A stretch of 39,999 nt of DNA from Streptomyces prunicolor NBRC 13075. GTDB lineage: Bacteria; Actinomycetota; Actinomycetes; Streptomycetales; Streptomycetaceae. Shown here in pieces: positions 21,831 to 30,351 of this stretch; position 1 is the stretch's first letter, and the number at the start of each line of letters is the position of its first letter. The position numbers were made by a program, and so were the translations under genes. The DNA is taken from positions 1-39,999 of the forward strand of contig NZ_BARF01000037.1 of the NCBI RefSeq assembly GCF_000367365.1. Reading direction: 5' to 3'. The notes beneath the pieces were generated by a model. The model worked only from the letters and a program-made list of their open reading frames with translations, ran no database searches and was not told the DNA's origin.

Positions 21831-22173
21831 TCGCGCGTCGCCGACGAAGCCCTCGCGGCAGCGGCCCTGATCGCCGCACAACGCCCCGGCGGCGCGCCCG
21901 CCCGCCCCCACTACGGACCGGCCGAGCCCGTCCCCGACGACTACACCCCGCCTCCACTCGGCCGACTGGACGAAGTTCTCGCGGCCGTGAGCCGGGCCGA
22001 GCCCGAAGCCGACCTCTCGGGACCCAACTGGTCCATGGAACTCGACATCGGCTCGAAAGATCCCGTGGACTCGATCATGCTCCACATCAGGAGACCTGAT
22101 GACTCCCCAAGGCCCCTCGGGCCGGCAAACATTCCAGGAGTATCGCGACCGCGTTGTCGACACCACGCACTGA
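21831..22173 (+). pseudogene. remnants of two small overlapping genes
   Basis: Frame 21831-22103 reads as coding sequence with RVADEALAAAALIAAQRP and, near its end, DPVDSIMLHIRRPDD, but it has no proper start and no stop at the expected place. A 24-residue ORF then starts at ATG 22099 with a good RBS (AGGAG five bases upstream) and stops at 22173, far too short for a complete protein (contains RQTFQEYRDRVVDTTH). It looks like a decayed pair of coupled genes truncated at both ends. I do not recognise either family with confidence. Confidence 0.35.
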
Positions 22174-22221
22174 CTCACGGCGAGCACAAGGCCTGGCCAC
22201 TCTGCCGTCCCGTCCGGCCGC

Positions 22222-23358
22222 CTACGCGTCCAGTGCCACCGGGCGCGTCCAGGTGCCGTCCTTCAGGGCGGCGAGGACTCGGCGCTTGATCTCGGCGCGC
22301 CGCGAGCTGCTGACGAGCGACATGGGCAGAAACCCGTCCCGCTCCTCGTAAGGGCGCAGTTCGGCGCGGATGAACGCGTACTCGGACGGATGCGCTTCGA
22401 CGAGGAGCCGGCTTGCCGCCGCTTTGGCCTCGGCCCCGGCGATCACGTGCGGACTCTCGCGCGTCCGTTCGCGCAGCACCTGGTTGACCTGACGGAGACA
22501 CCGCTTGCACTCCAGGCGTCGCTGCTGGACGGCCGCGAGGAAACGCCGGGCATTGAGCACACCGGTCGCTTCCGCATGAGGGAGCCGGTAGAAGTCGTCC
22601 GGAAGCGGTCCGAGCGCGTGCGGTGACTCCGCGCGGGCACGCTCCGCGGTGCTGTCGGCCAGTCCTCTCAGGGCGTTCTCCCACCGGCCCAGCATGAGGG
22701 GATGGCGCAGCGCCATGTTGCGCTCGTCCTGGTCCTTGGCGTCGTCGGCGGCTGCGAGTCGTACAGCGGTGTCGGCGGCGGTGAGCAGCGCCTCGACCTC
22801 CGCGGTGCGCGGCGCGACGATCCGGCCGTGGGCGACGGCGTACGCGATCTGCTCGTGCACGTCGCTGAAGGACGGCTCCTCGTACCCGTCATCCATGTTC
22901 AAGCGAGCCCGCTCCCGTCGAAGAAGCTTCGCGTGCTCGTCCGGAAACGCGCTCCTGAGCCAACCCTGAGCGGTGACATGGGAGTTCGTGCCGTTCTTGC
23001 GTTCCACGCTGTTGTGGAAGTCGTTGCGGCGGAGTTTCTTGACCAGCACGCTGGCTTCGTTGCCGCGAGCGCGGACACGTCGCAGGCGATGCTCGGTGAT
23101 CTCCAGGCGAGGGTCGTTGGCGTACCGCATCCGCTCGGTGGCCACCTGAAGCTCCCCGGACGCGCAGAACAGGGCGTCCTGCCAGTCCTCCCGCCATTCC
23201 GCCTTGCGCAGCAGCCGACGGGTGCGCTGCGGGACGAACCCGCTCGTGGCGTCCGCGAGTGCCACGGCGACAAGGTTGTCGAAGCTTTCGGTGATCAGCG
23301 CTACGAGCTGATCTGTCGGGATGCGCTCGACCTCGGCGAGTCGCAGCCTCTCCGCCAT
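22222..23358 (-). CDS. hypothetical protein, helical, 378 aa
   Basis: ATG 23358 with GAAGGGG close upstream. The protein is highly charged and helical, with no signal peptide or membrane segment. Notable segments: CKRCLRQVNQVLRERTRES in the C-terminal half (two Cys), and an Arg-rich centre RRNDFHNSVERKNGTNSHVT that may bind nucleic acid. I do not recognise a family. It is monocistronic, between gene remnants and an anti-sigma-like ATPase, in a stretch that looks accessory. Confidence 0.75.
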   Translation of the reverse strand: MAERLRLAEVERIPTDQLVALITESFDNLVAVALADATSGFVPQRTRRLLRKAEWREDWQDALFCASGELQVATERMRYANDPRLEITEHRLRRVRARGNEASVLVKKLRRNDFHNSVERKNGTNSHVTAQGWLRSAFPDEHAKLLRRERARLNMDDGYEEPSFSDVHEQIAYAVAHGRIVAPRTAEVEALLTAADTAVRLAAADDAKDQDERNMALRHPLMLGRWENALRGLADSTAERARAESPHALGPLPDDFYRLPHAEATGVLNARRFLAAVQQRRLECKRCLRQVNQVLRERTRESPHVIAGAEAKAAASRLLVEAHPSEYAFIRAELRPYEERDGFLPMSLVSSSRRAEIKRRVLAALKDGTWTRPVALDA

Positions 23359-23449
23359 GCCGTCCCCTTCCGGCTCACCACCCTTGTGGGCACCGTATCC
23401 ACATCAGCGGAGTCGATCGGTGACTTTCCGTGATCTGGCCAGGTCTTGG

Positions 23450-23884
23450 TCAGGAGTGGCCGACGCGGTCTGGCGCGCCCCACAGCAGCTCGAACCACAC
23501 GACCTTGCCCTGCGCCGGCCCCACCACGAAGCTCCCCCAGGCATCGGCGCACAGCTCCACGAGGGCGAGGCCGCGCCCCCCTTCGGCGTACGGCTCCGGG
23601 CAACCCGTCGGGTCCGGCGGCAGGAAGCCCAGGTCCCAGACGCTGGCCCGCAGCCGCTTGTCCGCCCACTTGAGGCTGAGGGAGGCGGGGCCCGGGGCGT
23701 GACACCAGGCGTTGGTGAGGAGTTCGGAGGTCAACAGGAGGGCGGTGTCGGCGAGTTCGGGGAGGGCGTGGCGGGTGAGGACGGAGCGGACGGTGTCTCG
23801 GGCGATGGCGGGGGCGAGGGGGTCGTGGGGAACCCGGAGGATGTAACGCCATTCGGAGGGGGGTTCGAGCCGGCGTTCGTCCAT
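23450..23884 (-). CDS. anti-sigma-factor-like ATP-binding protein (HATPase_c_2, RsbW-type)
   Basis: 144 aa from ATG 23884, with GGAG six bases upstream; a frame extension to 23962 lacks an RBS. It is a stand-alone GHKL ATPase: N box LLLTSELLTNAWCHAPG, a G1-like VWDLGFLPPDP and the G2 loop GGRGLALVELCADAWG. Such proteins are abundant in Streptomyces and typically lie beside XRE/DUF397 genes, as in abaA-like loci. It is divergent from the XRE gene at 24032. It may bind a sigma factor or an antagonist. Confidence 0.88.
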   Translation of the reverse strand: MDERRLEPPSEWRYILRVPHDPLAPAIARDTVRSVLTRHALPELADTALLLTSELLTNAWCHAPGPASLSLKWADKRLRASVWDLGFLPPDPTGCPEPYAEGGRGLALVELCADAWGSFVVGPAQGKVVWFELLWGAPDRVGHS

Positions 23885-24031
23885 GGCAACTCCTGGGCGA
23901 CAGAAGGAGGTTGGCGGCCCTGTGATCGGCCAGGCACTCACCGTAGGGCAGGCTGGAAACATCTGCTACCGATTCGCGCTATTTATCGTGCAGGTAGACC
24001 CGATCGTGTGGCGCAGGCAAGACTGTCGCCC

Positions 24032-24883
24032 ATGCCACCAAGGACATCACCGACGTTGCGACAGCTGCGCCTGGGAACCGAACTGCGGCGCATGCGAGAG
24101 CAGTCGGGGCTTGCCATCAATGACGCAGCCACCGCGCTCGGCGTGAGCCGCACGCACATCACCAACGTGGAGCTGGCCCGCTTCGGAGTGAGCGAGCAGC
24201 GGGTGCGCGCCCTCGCCTCGATCTACGACACACCGGACCAGGCCTACGTTGATGCGCTGGTGGGCATGACCCAGGACCGCAAGCCCGGTTGGTGGGAGGA
24301 ATACAGGGGGTTCATCGGTGCAGGAGCAGTCGACCTCGCCGAGCTGGAGTTCCACGCGACGGGTCTGCACGTGTTCGCCGCTATGCATGTGCCCGGCCTG
24401 CTCCAGACCGAGGAGTACGCCCGCGCCGTACTCGCGGAGAGAGTGCCCGTCTGGCCGGGCCCCGAGCTTCGCCGCCGGCTCTCGCACCGTATGAAGCGCC
24501 GCGACATCCTGGACCGAGAGACTCCGGTCTCGTGCACGTTCGTCGTCCATGAGGCCGCACTTCGACTGTGTTTCGGCGGCCCGGACGTCATGCGTGCGCA
24601 GCTGAAGGAGCTGGTCGAGTCGTCGCGCCGCCGGAACGTCACCGTACGGGTCATCCCCTTCAGCTCCGGCGGCTTCCCCGTACCGGGGCTGACCGTGTCC
24701 TACACGTCCGGCCCGGTGCCCCAACTCGACACGGTGCAGCTCGACACCTCGATCGCCACGGAATTCCTCGATGCGCCCACTCAGTTGTCGAACTACCGTG
24801 TGCTCATGGAGCGCATCACCAAGGCCGCGCTTCCCAAGAAGGAGTCACGTGAGTTCATCCACTCCCTCGTTCAGAGCGCCTGA
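24032..24883 (+). CDS. XRE-family regulator with DUF5753 domain (WhiJ-like)
   Basis: 283 aa. The N-terminal lambda-repressor-like HTH (about 10-70) reads LRRMREQSGLAINDAATALG then VSRTHITNVELARFGVS. DUF5753 (about 95-275) has GLHVFAAMHVPGLLQTEEYA, FVVHEAALRL, VRVIPFSSGG and ATEFLDAPTQL. Members of this family, such as WhiJ, pair with small DUF397 proteins encoded downstream, and two are found here. Roles in developmental repression are known for some paralogues. No strong RBS precedes the ATG, so it may be leaderless. Confidence 0.92.
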   Translation: MPPRTSPTLRQLRLGTELRRMREQSGLAINDAATALGVSRTHITNVELARFGVSEQRVRALASIYDTPDQAYVDALVGMTQDRKPGWWEEYRGFIGAGAVDLAELEFHATGLHVFAAMHVPGLLQTEEYARAVLAERVPVWPGPELRRRLSHRMKRRDILDRETPVSCTFVVHEAALRLCFGGPDVMRAQLKELVESSRRRNVTVRVIPFSSGGFPVPGLTVSYTSGPVPQLDTVQLDTSIATEFLDAPTQLSNYRVLMERITKAALPKKESREFIHSLVQSA

Positions 24884-24893
24884 AGGGAGAAAC

Positions 24894-25091
24894 GTGTCCC
24901 AGTTCAGCTGGCAGAGGTCGTCCTACTCCGGGTCGGGGGACAACAACTGCGTCGAACTCGCGGCATCGGACACCACCCTCGCCCTCCGCGAGAGCGACGA
25001 CCCCACCGTCGTACTCCACACTCAGCGCCCCCAACTCACCGCCCTCCTGCGGCACATCAGGACCAGCACAGCCCGTGCCGTCTCTCTGTGA
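24894..25091 (+). CDS. DUF397 protein, first of a tandem pair
   Basis: 65 aa, GTG start with AAGGGAG upstream, 10 bp after the XRE gene. Complete DUF397: FSWQRSSYSGSGDNNCVELA, LALRESDDPTVVL and LTALLRHIR. Such proteins bind and antagonise the adjacent XRE/DUF5753 regulator in studied whiJ-like systems. Confidence 0.88.
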   Translation: MSQFSWQRSSYSGSGDNNCVELAASDTTLALRESDDPTVVLHTQRPQLTALLRHIRTSTARAVSL

Positions 25092-25105
25092 AAGAGGTTC
25101 GGGAC

Positions 25106-25300
25106 ATGCCCGAGATCACCTGGCAAAAGTCGTCCTACTCCGGCTCGGGAGAGACGAACTGCGTTGAAATCGGCGCCACTCCACACACCCTCGCCCTCCG
25201 CGAAAGCGACAGCCCCACCGTCGTACTCAACACCGACCGCCCCCAACTCACCGCTCTCCTACGGCACATCAGGACCACCACACCCCGCCCCCGCCGTTAA
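25106..25300 (+). CDS. DUF397 protein, second of a tandem pair
   Basis: 64 aa from ATG 25106 (GAGG eight bases upstream); a GTG at 25088 overlaps the previous stop and is the alternative. Very similar to its neighbour: ITWQKSSYSGSGETNCVEIG, LALRESDSPTVVL, LTALLRHIRT. The similarity extends to the nucleotide level, indicating a recent tandem duplication. Confidence 0.87.
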   Translation: MPEITWQKSSYSGSGETNCVEIGATPHTLALRESDSPTVVLNTDRPQLTALLRHIRTTTPRPRR

Positions 25301-25304
25301 TCAG

Positions 25305-25332
25305 TTGCCCCAGCTCACACACCTCGTACCGT
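25305..25332 (+). promoter_or_regulatory. predicted promoter of a leaderless GNAT mRNA
   Basis: TTGCCC (25305-25310), a 16-bp spacer and TACCGT (25327-25332); the expected transcription start falls at or next to the GTG at 25340, and there is no Shine-Dalgarno. Confidence 0.5.
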
Positions 25333-25339
25333 CTCCCCC

Positions 25340-26197
25340 GTGACAGAGACGGAAACCGGGGCTGAACCCGAGACCCAAACCCTCCTCGCCGCCTACGACA
25401 ACCAGATGCGCGGCGCCGCCCCCAACCCGCCCGCCGGGGTGACGTACGAGAAGGACGGGCCGCTGCTGCGGATCGTCGGGGAGACCCGGGGGTTCGTGAC
25501 CGGACCGCGTGACCTGGGCCTGCGGGGGCATGCGCTCGATGAACTGATCGCCCGGCAGCGGGACTTCTTCGCGGCGCGTGGGGAGCGCGTGGAGTGGAAG
25601 ATCCGGGGTCACGACGAACCGGCCGACCTCACGGACCGGCTGCGCGCGGCGGGCTTCGTGCCCGAGGATCAGGAGACGGTGCTGATCGGGCGGACCGAGG
25701 AACTAGCCGTAGGTGAGCCCGTGTTGCCCGAGGGCGTCACCGTGCGCCGGGTCTCCGGCGAGGCGGATCTGCGGCGGATCGGAGCCATGGAGTCGGCGAT
25801 CTGGGGCATCGACCTGACCTGGCTGGCGACCGAACTGCTCGGCCGGGTCACCGCCACCCCGGACGAGATCGCGGTCTACGTCGCGGAAGCGGAAGCAGAC
25901 GGCGAGGTGATCTCCGCGGCCTGGCTGCTCTTCTACGGCGACTCCGAGTTCGCCGGGCTGCGCGGCGGTTCGACCGTCACCGCGTGGCGCGGCAAGGGCA
26001 TCTACCGCGCCCTCATCGCCACCCGAGCCGCCCTCGCCGCCGCCCGCGGAGTCCCGTACCTGCACGTGGACGCCTCGGACGACAGCGCGCCCATCCTGCG
26101 CCGACTGGGGTTCCGGGCGATCACCACGACCACGCCGTACGTGTGGCCACCGGAGCAACCGCCCCAGAAGAGCGCCGACTTGGCATCCCAGGACTAG
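25340..26197 (+). CDS. GNAT-family N-acetyltransferase, two-domain
   Basis: 285 aa from GTG 25340. The C-terminal half is a canonical GNAT domain: VTVRRVSGEADLRRIGAMES, then STVTAWRGKGIYRALIATRA, where RGKGIY is the acetyl-CoA loop, and LHVDASDDSAPILRRLGF. The N-terminal half (about 15-125) is a second, degenerate acetyltransferase-like region, as in many Streptomyces tandem GNATs. The substrate is unknown. It ends 44 bp from the convergent rhomboid gene. Confidence 0.87.
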   Translation: MTETETGAEPETQTLLAAYDNQMRGAAPNPPAGVTYEKDGPLLRIVGETRGFVTGPRDLGLRGHALDELIARQRDFFAARGERVEWKIRGHDEPADLTDRLRAAGFVPEDQETVLIGRTEELAVGEPVLPEGVTVRRVSGEADLRRIGAMESAIWGIDLTWLATELLGRVTATPDEIAVYVAEAEADGEVISAAWLLFYGDSEFAGLRGGSTVTAWRGKGIYRALIATRAALAAARGVPYLHVDASDDSAPILRRLGFRAITTTTPYVWPPEQPPQKSADLASQD

Positions 26198-26241
26198 ACG
26201 GGACTAGAGACGAACCTGAACGCGGCCAACTGGGCGGGGAG

Positions 26242-27174
26242 TCAGACCCCCGCAACCTCAACCCGAGCCACCCCAGCCACTCCGACCGCCCCAGCCACCC
26301 TTGCGGCTCGTTCCTCCCGCGCCGCCCGCGCCCACCGCCGTATCAACGGCCACGTCGCGACACCTATCGTCAGCGAGATCAGGTGACCCCAGTTCGTCAT
26401 GGGGTCGGTGAACGCGATCAGGTCCGCGACCAGTGACCAGCCGAACAGGGCGATCAGCGGGAGGCCGAGCCAGGGCCGGAGCAGACCGGCCAGCGCTCCT
26501 ATGCTCGTCGCCACGCCGAAGCTGATGCCGTAATCGAGGCGGTGGAGGGAGGTGTCGGGGAGGTGGCCCGCCAACACCGCGATTCCCACGGTCCCTTCGG
26601 TCGCCAGCGTCGCCAGGATGTGCCCGGACAGGAAGACACCCGCAGCCCGCACCCCGCCGATCCGACGTTCCAGCGCGGTCAGCACGAGCAGGAAGAGGAA
26701 CGCGTACGGCGACACCACCCCGCCCACGATCCACATCGCGCTGGCGACCAGCACGAGGAACGGGTCGCGGAGGAGGTGGGTGACGTCCGTGCTGGATGCC
26801 TGGTGCAGTTGGGTCACGAAGGTCGGGTCGGCGTACTGCGCCACCAGCGAAGTTACGACGAGCAGCATCCCGTAACCGAAGGTGAACGGCGTCCCCGTGG
26901 GCGTCGGCAGCAGTCGCCAGGGGTGGAGGCGGCGGAGCGCGGCCAAGACGCGTGACTCTCCGGGGACTGCGGGGGTGGACGCCGAGAGGGACACCGCCGC
27001 CGAAGTCCGCGTAGCGAACCCCAACTGCCCTACCGCGTCCGGCACTTCCCGCTGTCTCGGCATCGCGTCCAGCAGACCGGAATCCAGGGGCGAAGCCGAC
27101 CCGAACTCGTCGGCCAGGGGCCCGCCCGGAGGCGTGGCGGGGGCCTGGGTGTCGGCCGTCGCGATCCGTTCCAC
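26242..27174 (-). CDS. rhomboid-like integral membrane protein
   Basis: 310 aa from GTG 27174 with AAGGAG upstream; the frame extends further but without RBS and with non-protein-like composition. A disordered N-terminus (1-75) is followed by about six membrane segments (about 98-113, 138-152, 155-168, 176-192, 215-232, 238-254). Candidate catalytic dyad: Ser218 in DYGISFG and His264 in NWGHLISL, on the expected helices, although the serine motif is not the canonical GxSG. It may be an intramembrane serine protease or an inactive pseudoprotease. Confidence 0.8.
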   Translation of the reverse strand: MERIATADTQAPATPPGGPLADEFGSASPLDSGLLDAMPRQREVPDAVGQLGFATRTSAAVSLSASTPAVPGESRVLAALRRLHPWRLLPTPTGTPFTFGYGMLLVVTSLVAQYADPTFVTQLHQASSTDVTHLLRDPFLVLVASAMWIVGGVVSPYAFLFLLVLTALERRIGGVRAAGVFLSGHILATLATEGTVGIAVLAGHLPDTSLHRLDYGISFGVATSIGALAGLLRPWLGLPLIALFGWSLVADLIAFTDPMTNWGHLISLTIGVATWPLIRRWARAAREERAARVAGAVGVAGVARVEVAGV

Positions 27175-27390
27175 GGTGAGGCGCTCCTTCCGGTTCCACC
27201 CCACCCTTCGCCGTCCCACCAGCCGCTGTCTATGACCGACGCCACGCGAGAGCCGATTCACAGCAACCTGAAAGCCTTCTCGCGCGTCCGCCGGTACCTT
27301 GTGCGCCCGGGCCCACGCGGCCCCACCCGGACGAGTACGCCTTGGGTTAATTCGGCTGCGCGATCCGGTGAAACTGCCAGGATGGATCGC

Positions 27391-28113
27391 ATGACCACCG
27401 CGTACGACACCTCGGTGTACGACAACACCTCCGCGTACGACGCCCCCGTCGTCCTGGACCGTCGCGAGGGCCCCTACGGCGAGGTGGTGCTGCGCCGGCA
27501 CGGGGAGTTGCTGCAGATCATCGCCAACGGGTGCTTCCTCATGGACACTTCGGACGGGCGCTCGGAGCGGCTGCTGGTCGACGCCGCACGCGATGCCCTC
27601 GACTCGCGCCCCGAAACCGGCGTACTGCCGGACGTGTTGATCGGCGGGCTCGGTGTCGGGTTCTCGCTGGCGCATGCCGCCGCCGACCCGCGCTGGGGCC
27701 GGATCACCGTCGTGGAGCGGGAGCCCGCGATCGTCGAATGGCACCGATCGGGGCCCTTGTCGGCGCTCTCCGCGGCCGCTCTCGCCGACCCCCGGACGGA
27801 CATTGTGAAAACGGATCTAGTCGCATTCGTCAATGAGACTTGCGCCACTTTTGACGCGCTCTGCCTCGACATCGACAACGGCCCCGACTGGACCGTCACC
27901 GACAGCAACGAAACCCTGTACTCGCAGGCCGGACTGGCAAGCTGTGCAAGGGTGTTGAGGCCAGGCGGGGTACTGGCCGTATGGTCGGCGCAGCCCTCTC
28001 CGGAATTTGAGCGAACCTTATGGAATGCCGGGTTCCAACAGGTGCGTACCGAAGAGATCCCGGTTGCCCGAGGAGTTCCCGACGTGGTGCACCTCGCCGT
28101 CCGACCTGGATAG
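27391..28113 (+). CDS. spermidine-synthase-like / SAM-dependent methyltransferase-fold protein
   Basis: 240 aa from ATG 27391; a start at 27382 would add three residues. Rossmann motif I VLIGGLGVGFSLAHAA (85-93 core), acidic residue at the end of beta-2 in ITVVEREPAIVEWHR, and FDALCLDIDNGPDW as motif II. The layout matches spermine/spermidine synthase-like proteins without a membrane part. Whether it transfers aminopropyl or methyl groups is not visible. Upstream of a two-component pair but likely a separate unit. Confidence 0.82.
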   Translation: MTTAYDTSVYDNTSAYDAPVVLDRREGPYGEVVLRRHGELLQIIANGCFLMDTSDGRSERLLVDAARDALDSRPETGVLPDVLIGGLGVGFSLAHAAADPRWGRITVVEREPAIVEWHRSGPLSALSAAALADPRTDIVKTDLVAFVNETCATFDALCLDIDNGPDWTVTDSNETLYSQAGLASCARVLRPGGVLAVWSAQPSPEFERTLWNAGFQQVRTEEIPVARGVPDVVHLAVRPG

Positions 28114-28226
28114 CAAAGGCGTGGTGACTGCCCGTACCCTGCTTGCCTGGCGCAGATCATTCAAGCGTCAAGCGCAGTCATGGGATCACCCCACTGGTTC
28201 CGGAAAGCACACTTCAGGGGCGGGCG

Positions 28227-28967
28227 ATGGAGCAGACAAGTACCTCCCACAACGGTACGGCCACGGCCACGCCGGGCGCACAGCGCCGGGTGCTGGTGGT
28301 CGAGGACGACCCGACGATCGTCGACGCCATCGCAGCCCGTTTGCGGGCCGAGGGATTTCTCGTGCAGACCGCGGGCGACGGGCCGTCGGCCGTCGACACC
28401 GCCGAGGCCTGGCAGCCCGATCTGCTGATCCTCGACATCATGCTGCCCGGCTTCGACGGGCTGGAGGTCTGCCGCCGTGTGCAGGCCGCCCGCCCGGTGC
28501 CGGTGCTGATGCTCACCGCGCGCGACGACGAGACCGACATGCTGGTCGGACTCGGGGTCGGCGCCGACGACTACATGACCAAGCCGTTCTCGATGCGGGA
28601 GCTGGCGGCGCGGGTGCATGTCCTGCTGCGCCGCATGGAGCGTGCCGTGGTGGCCGCGTCCACCCCGCGCTCGGGCATCCTGCGCCTCGGTGAGCTGGAG
28701 ATCGACCACGCGCAGCGCCGGGTACGGGTGCGCAGCGAGGACGTGCACCTGACGCCCACCGAGTTCGACCTGCTGGTGTGCCTGGCGAACACCCCGCGTG
28801 CCGTGCTCTCGCGCGAGCAACTGCTCGCCGAGGTGTGGGACTGGGCCGACGCGTCGGGCACCCGCACCGTCGACAGCCACATCAAGGCGCTGCGCCGGAA
28901 GATCGGCGCCGAGCGGATCCGCACGGTGCACGGCGTCGGCTACGCGCTGGAGACCCCGACGCCATGA
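28227..28967 (+). CDS. OmpR/PhoB-family response regulator
   Basis: 246 aa from ATG 28227 (GGGGCGGG upstream). Receiver: acidic pocket Glu26-Asp27-Asp28, phospho-acceptor Asp70 (LLILDIML), LTARD and Lys119 (YMTKPF). The C-terminal winged helix has LTPTEFDLLVCLANTP, VSREQLL-type helix and TVDSHIKALRRKIG with VHGVGYALE. It overlaps the kinase gene by 4 nt (ATGA). Its targets are not visible here. Confidence 0.95.
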   Translation: MEQTSTSHNGTATATPGAQRRVLVVEDDPTIVDAIAARLRAEGFLVQTAGDGPSAVDTAEAWQPDLLILDIMLPGFDGLEVCRRVQAARPVPVLMLTARDDETDMLVGLGVGADDYMTKPFSMRELAARVHVLLRRMERAVVAASTPRSGILRLGELEIDHAQRRVRVRSEDVHLTPTEFDLLVCLANTPRAVLSREQLLAEVWDWADASGTRTVDSHIKALRRKIGAERIRTVHGVGYALETPTP

Positions 28968-30070
28968 GCGAAGGGCAGACGTCACGGAGGAGCCCCGGGG
29001 AGCCCTGGGGCGGCGTACGCCCGTTCTCGATCAAGACCAAGCTGGGCGCGCTGGTCGTCATCGCGGTGCTCATCACCACCGGGCTGATGATGATCGCCAT
29101 GCGCACGGCGACGGAGCTGCGCTTCATCACGGTCTTCTCGATGATCGCCACACTGCTGATAACGCAGTTCGTGGCCCATTCGCTCACCGCGCCGCTGGAC
29201 GAGATGAACACGGTGGCCCGGTCCATCTCGCGCGGTGACTACACCCGCCGGGTGCGCGAGAACCGCCGTGACGAACTGGGCGACCTGGCCGGGACGATCA
29301 ACGTCATGGCCGACGAGCTGGAGGCCCAGGAGCGCCAGCGCAAGGAACTCGTCGCGAACGTCTCGCACGAGCTGCGCACCCCCATCGCGGGCCTGCGCGC
29401 CGTACTGGAGAACGTCGTCGACGGCGTCTCGGCCGCCGATCCGGAGACCATGCGGACGGCGTTGAAGCAGACGGAGCGCTTGGGACGTCTCGTCGAGACG
29501 CTGCTCGACCTCTCCCGGCTCGACAACGGCGTCGTACCGCTGAAGACGCGTCGCTTCGAGGTGTGGCCGTATCTCTCGGGCGTGCTCAAGGAGGCCAACA
29601 TGGTCGCCTCCGCGCGCGCGGGCATCGCGTCGGGCTCGGGCAGTCACACGCGGACGGACGTCCATCTGCACCTGGACGTGTCCCCGCCGGAGCTGACCGC
29701 GCTCGCCGACCCGGAGCGCATCCACCAGGTCGTCGCCAACCTGATCGACAACGCGGTCAAGCACAGCCCCGCGCACGGCCGGGTGACGGTCAAGGCGCGG
29801 CGCGGGTCGCTGCCCCAGTCGCTGGAGCTGGAGGTCCTGGACGAGGGGCCCGGCATCCCGAAGGCGGAGTGGGCGCACATCTTCGAGCGGTTCAACCGGG
29901 GCGCGGTCAGCTCGCCCCACGGACCCGGCAGCGACGGCGGTACGGGCCTCGGCCTCGCGATCGCCCGCTGGGCGGTGGATCTGCACGGCGGCCGGATCGG
30001 TGTGGCCGAATCCGACCGTGGGTGCAGGATTATCGTCACCCTCCCGGGACTCCCCGCCATGCCAAGTTGA
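28964..30070 (+). CDS. membrane sensor histidine kinase, partner of the upstream regulator
   Basis: 368 aa. Two close membrane segments (about 28-47, 54-72) with almost no extracytoplasmic loop, so it probably senses a membrane or cytoplasmic cue. HAMP about 73-124, DHp H-box NVSHELRTP with His135, N box VVANLIDNAVKHSP, G1 DEGPGIP, F box FERFNRG and G2 GGTGLGLAIARW. It should phosphorylate Asp70 of the response regulator. Confidence 0.95.
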   Translation: MSEGQTSRRSPGEPWGGVRPFSIKTKLGALVVIAVLITTGLMMIAMRTATELRFITVFSMIATLLITQFVAHSLTAPLDEMNTVARSISRGDYTRRVRENRRDELGDLAGTINVMADELEAQERQRKELVANVSHELRTPIAGLRAVLENVVDGVSAADPETMRTALKQTERLGRLVETLLDLSRLDNGVVPLKTRRFEVWPYLSGVLKEANMVASARAGIASGSGSHTRTDVHLHLDVSPPELTALADPERIHQVVANLIDNAVKHSPAHGRVTVKARRGSLPQSLELEVLDEGPGIPKAEWAHIFERFNRGAVSSPHGPGSDGGTGLGLAIARWAVDLHGGRIGVAESDRGCRIIVTLPGLPAMPS

Positions 30071-30351
30071 CGTAAAGTTCGACCCGGAGCCCCAAGATCC
30101 ACGACGGTCCGCGCTGACGGACACGTGTGATCAGGCACAGGCCCGCGCCGTCGGCGCGTCCGGCCCGCATCGACGTGCGTCTTCCGCAGCGGAACCACGC
30201 TTGTTTCCCGCCATTTCAGTGCTCGAAACACACTTTCCGATGTGACTTACGCGACGATGGAGCGGCCCGACCTGACCTTGGCGGTCATGGGGGCGTAGCC
30301 TTAATTCCCGCTGTCCATCACCTTGTGAAGCGGAAGAGGGCGGTTGCCGCC

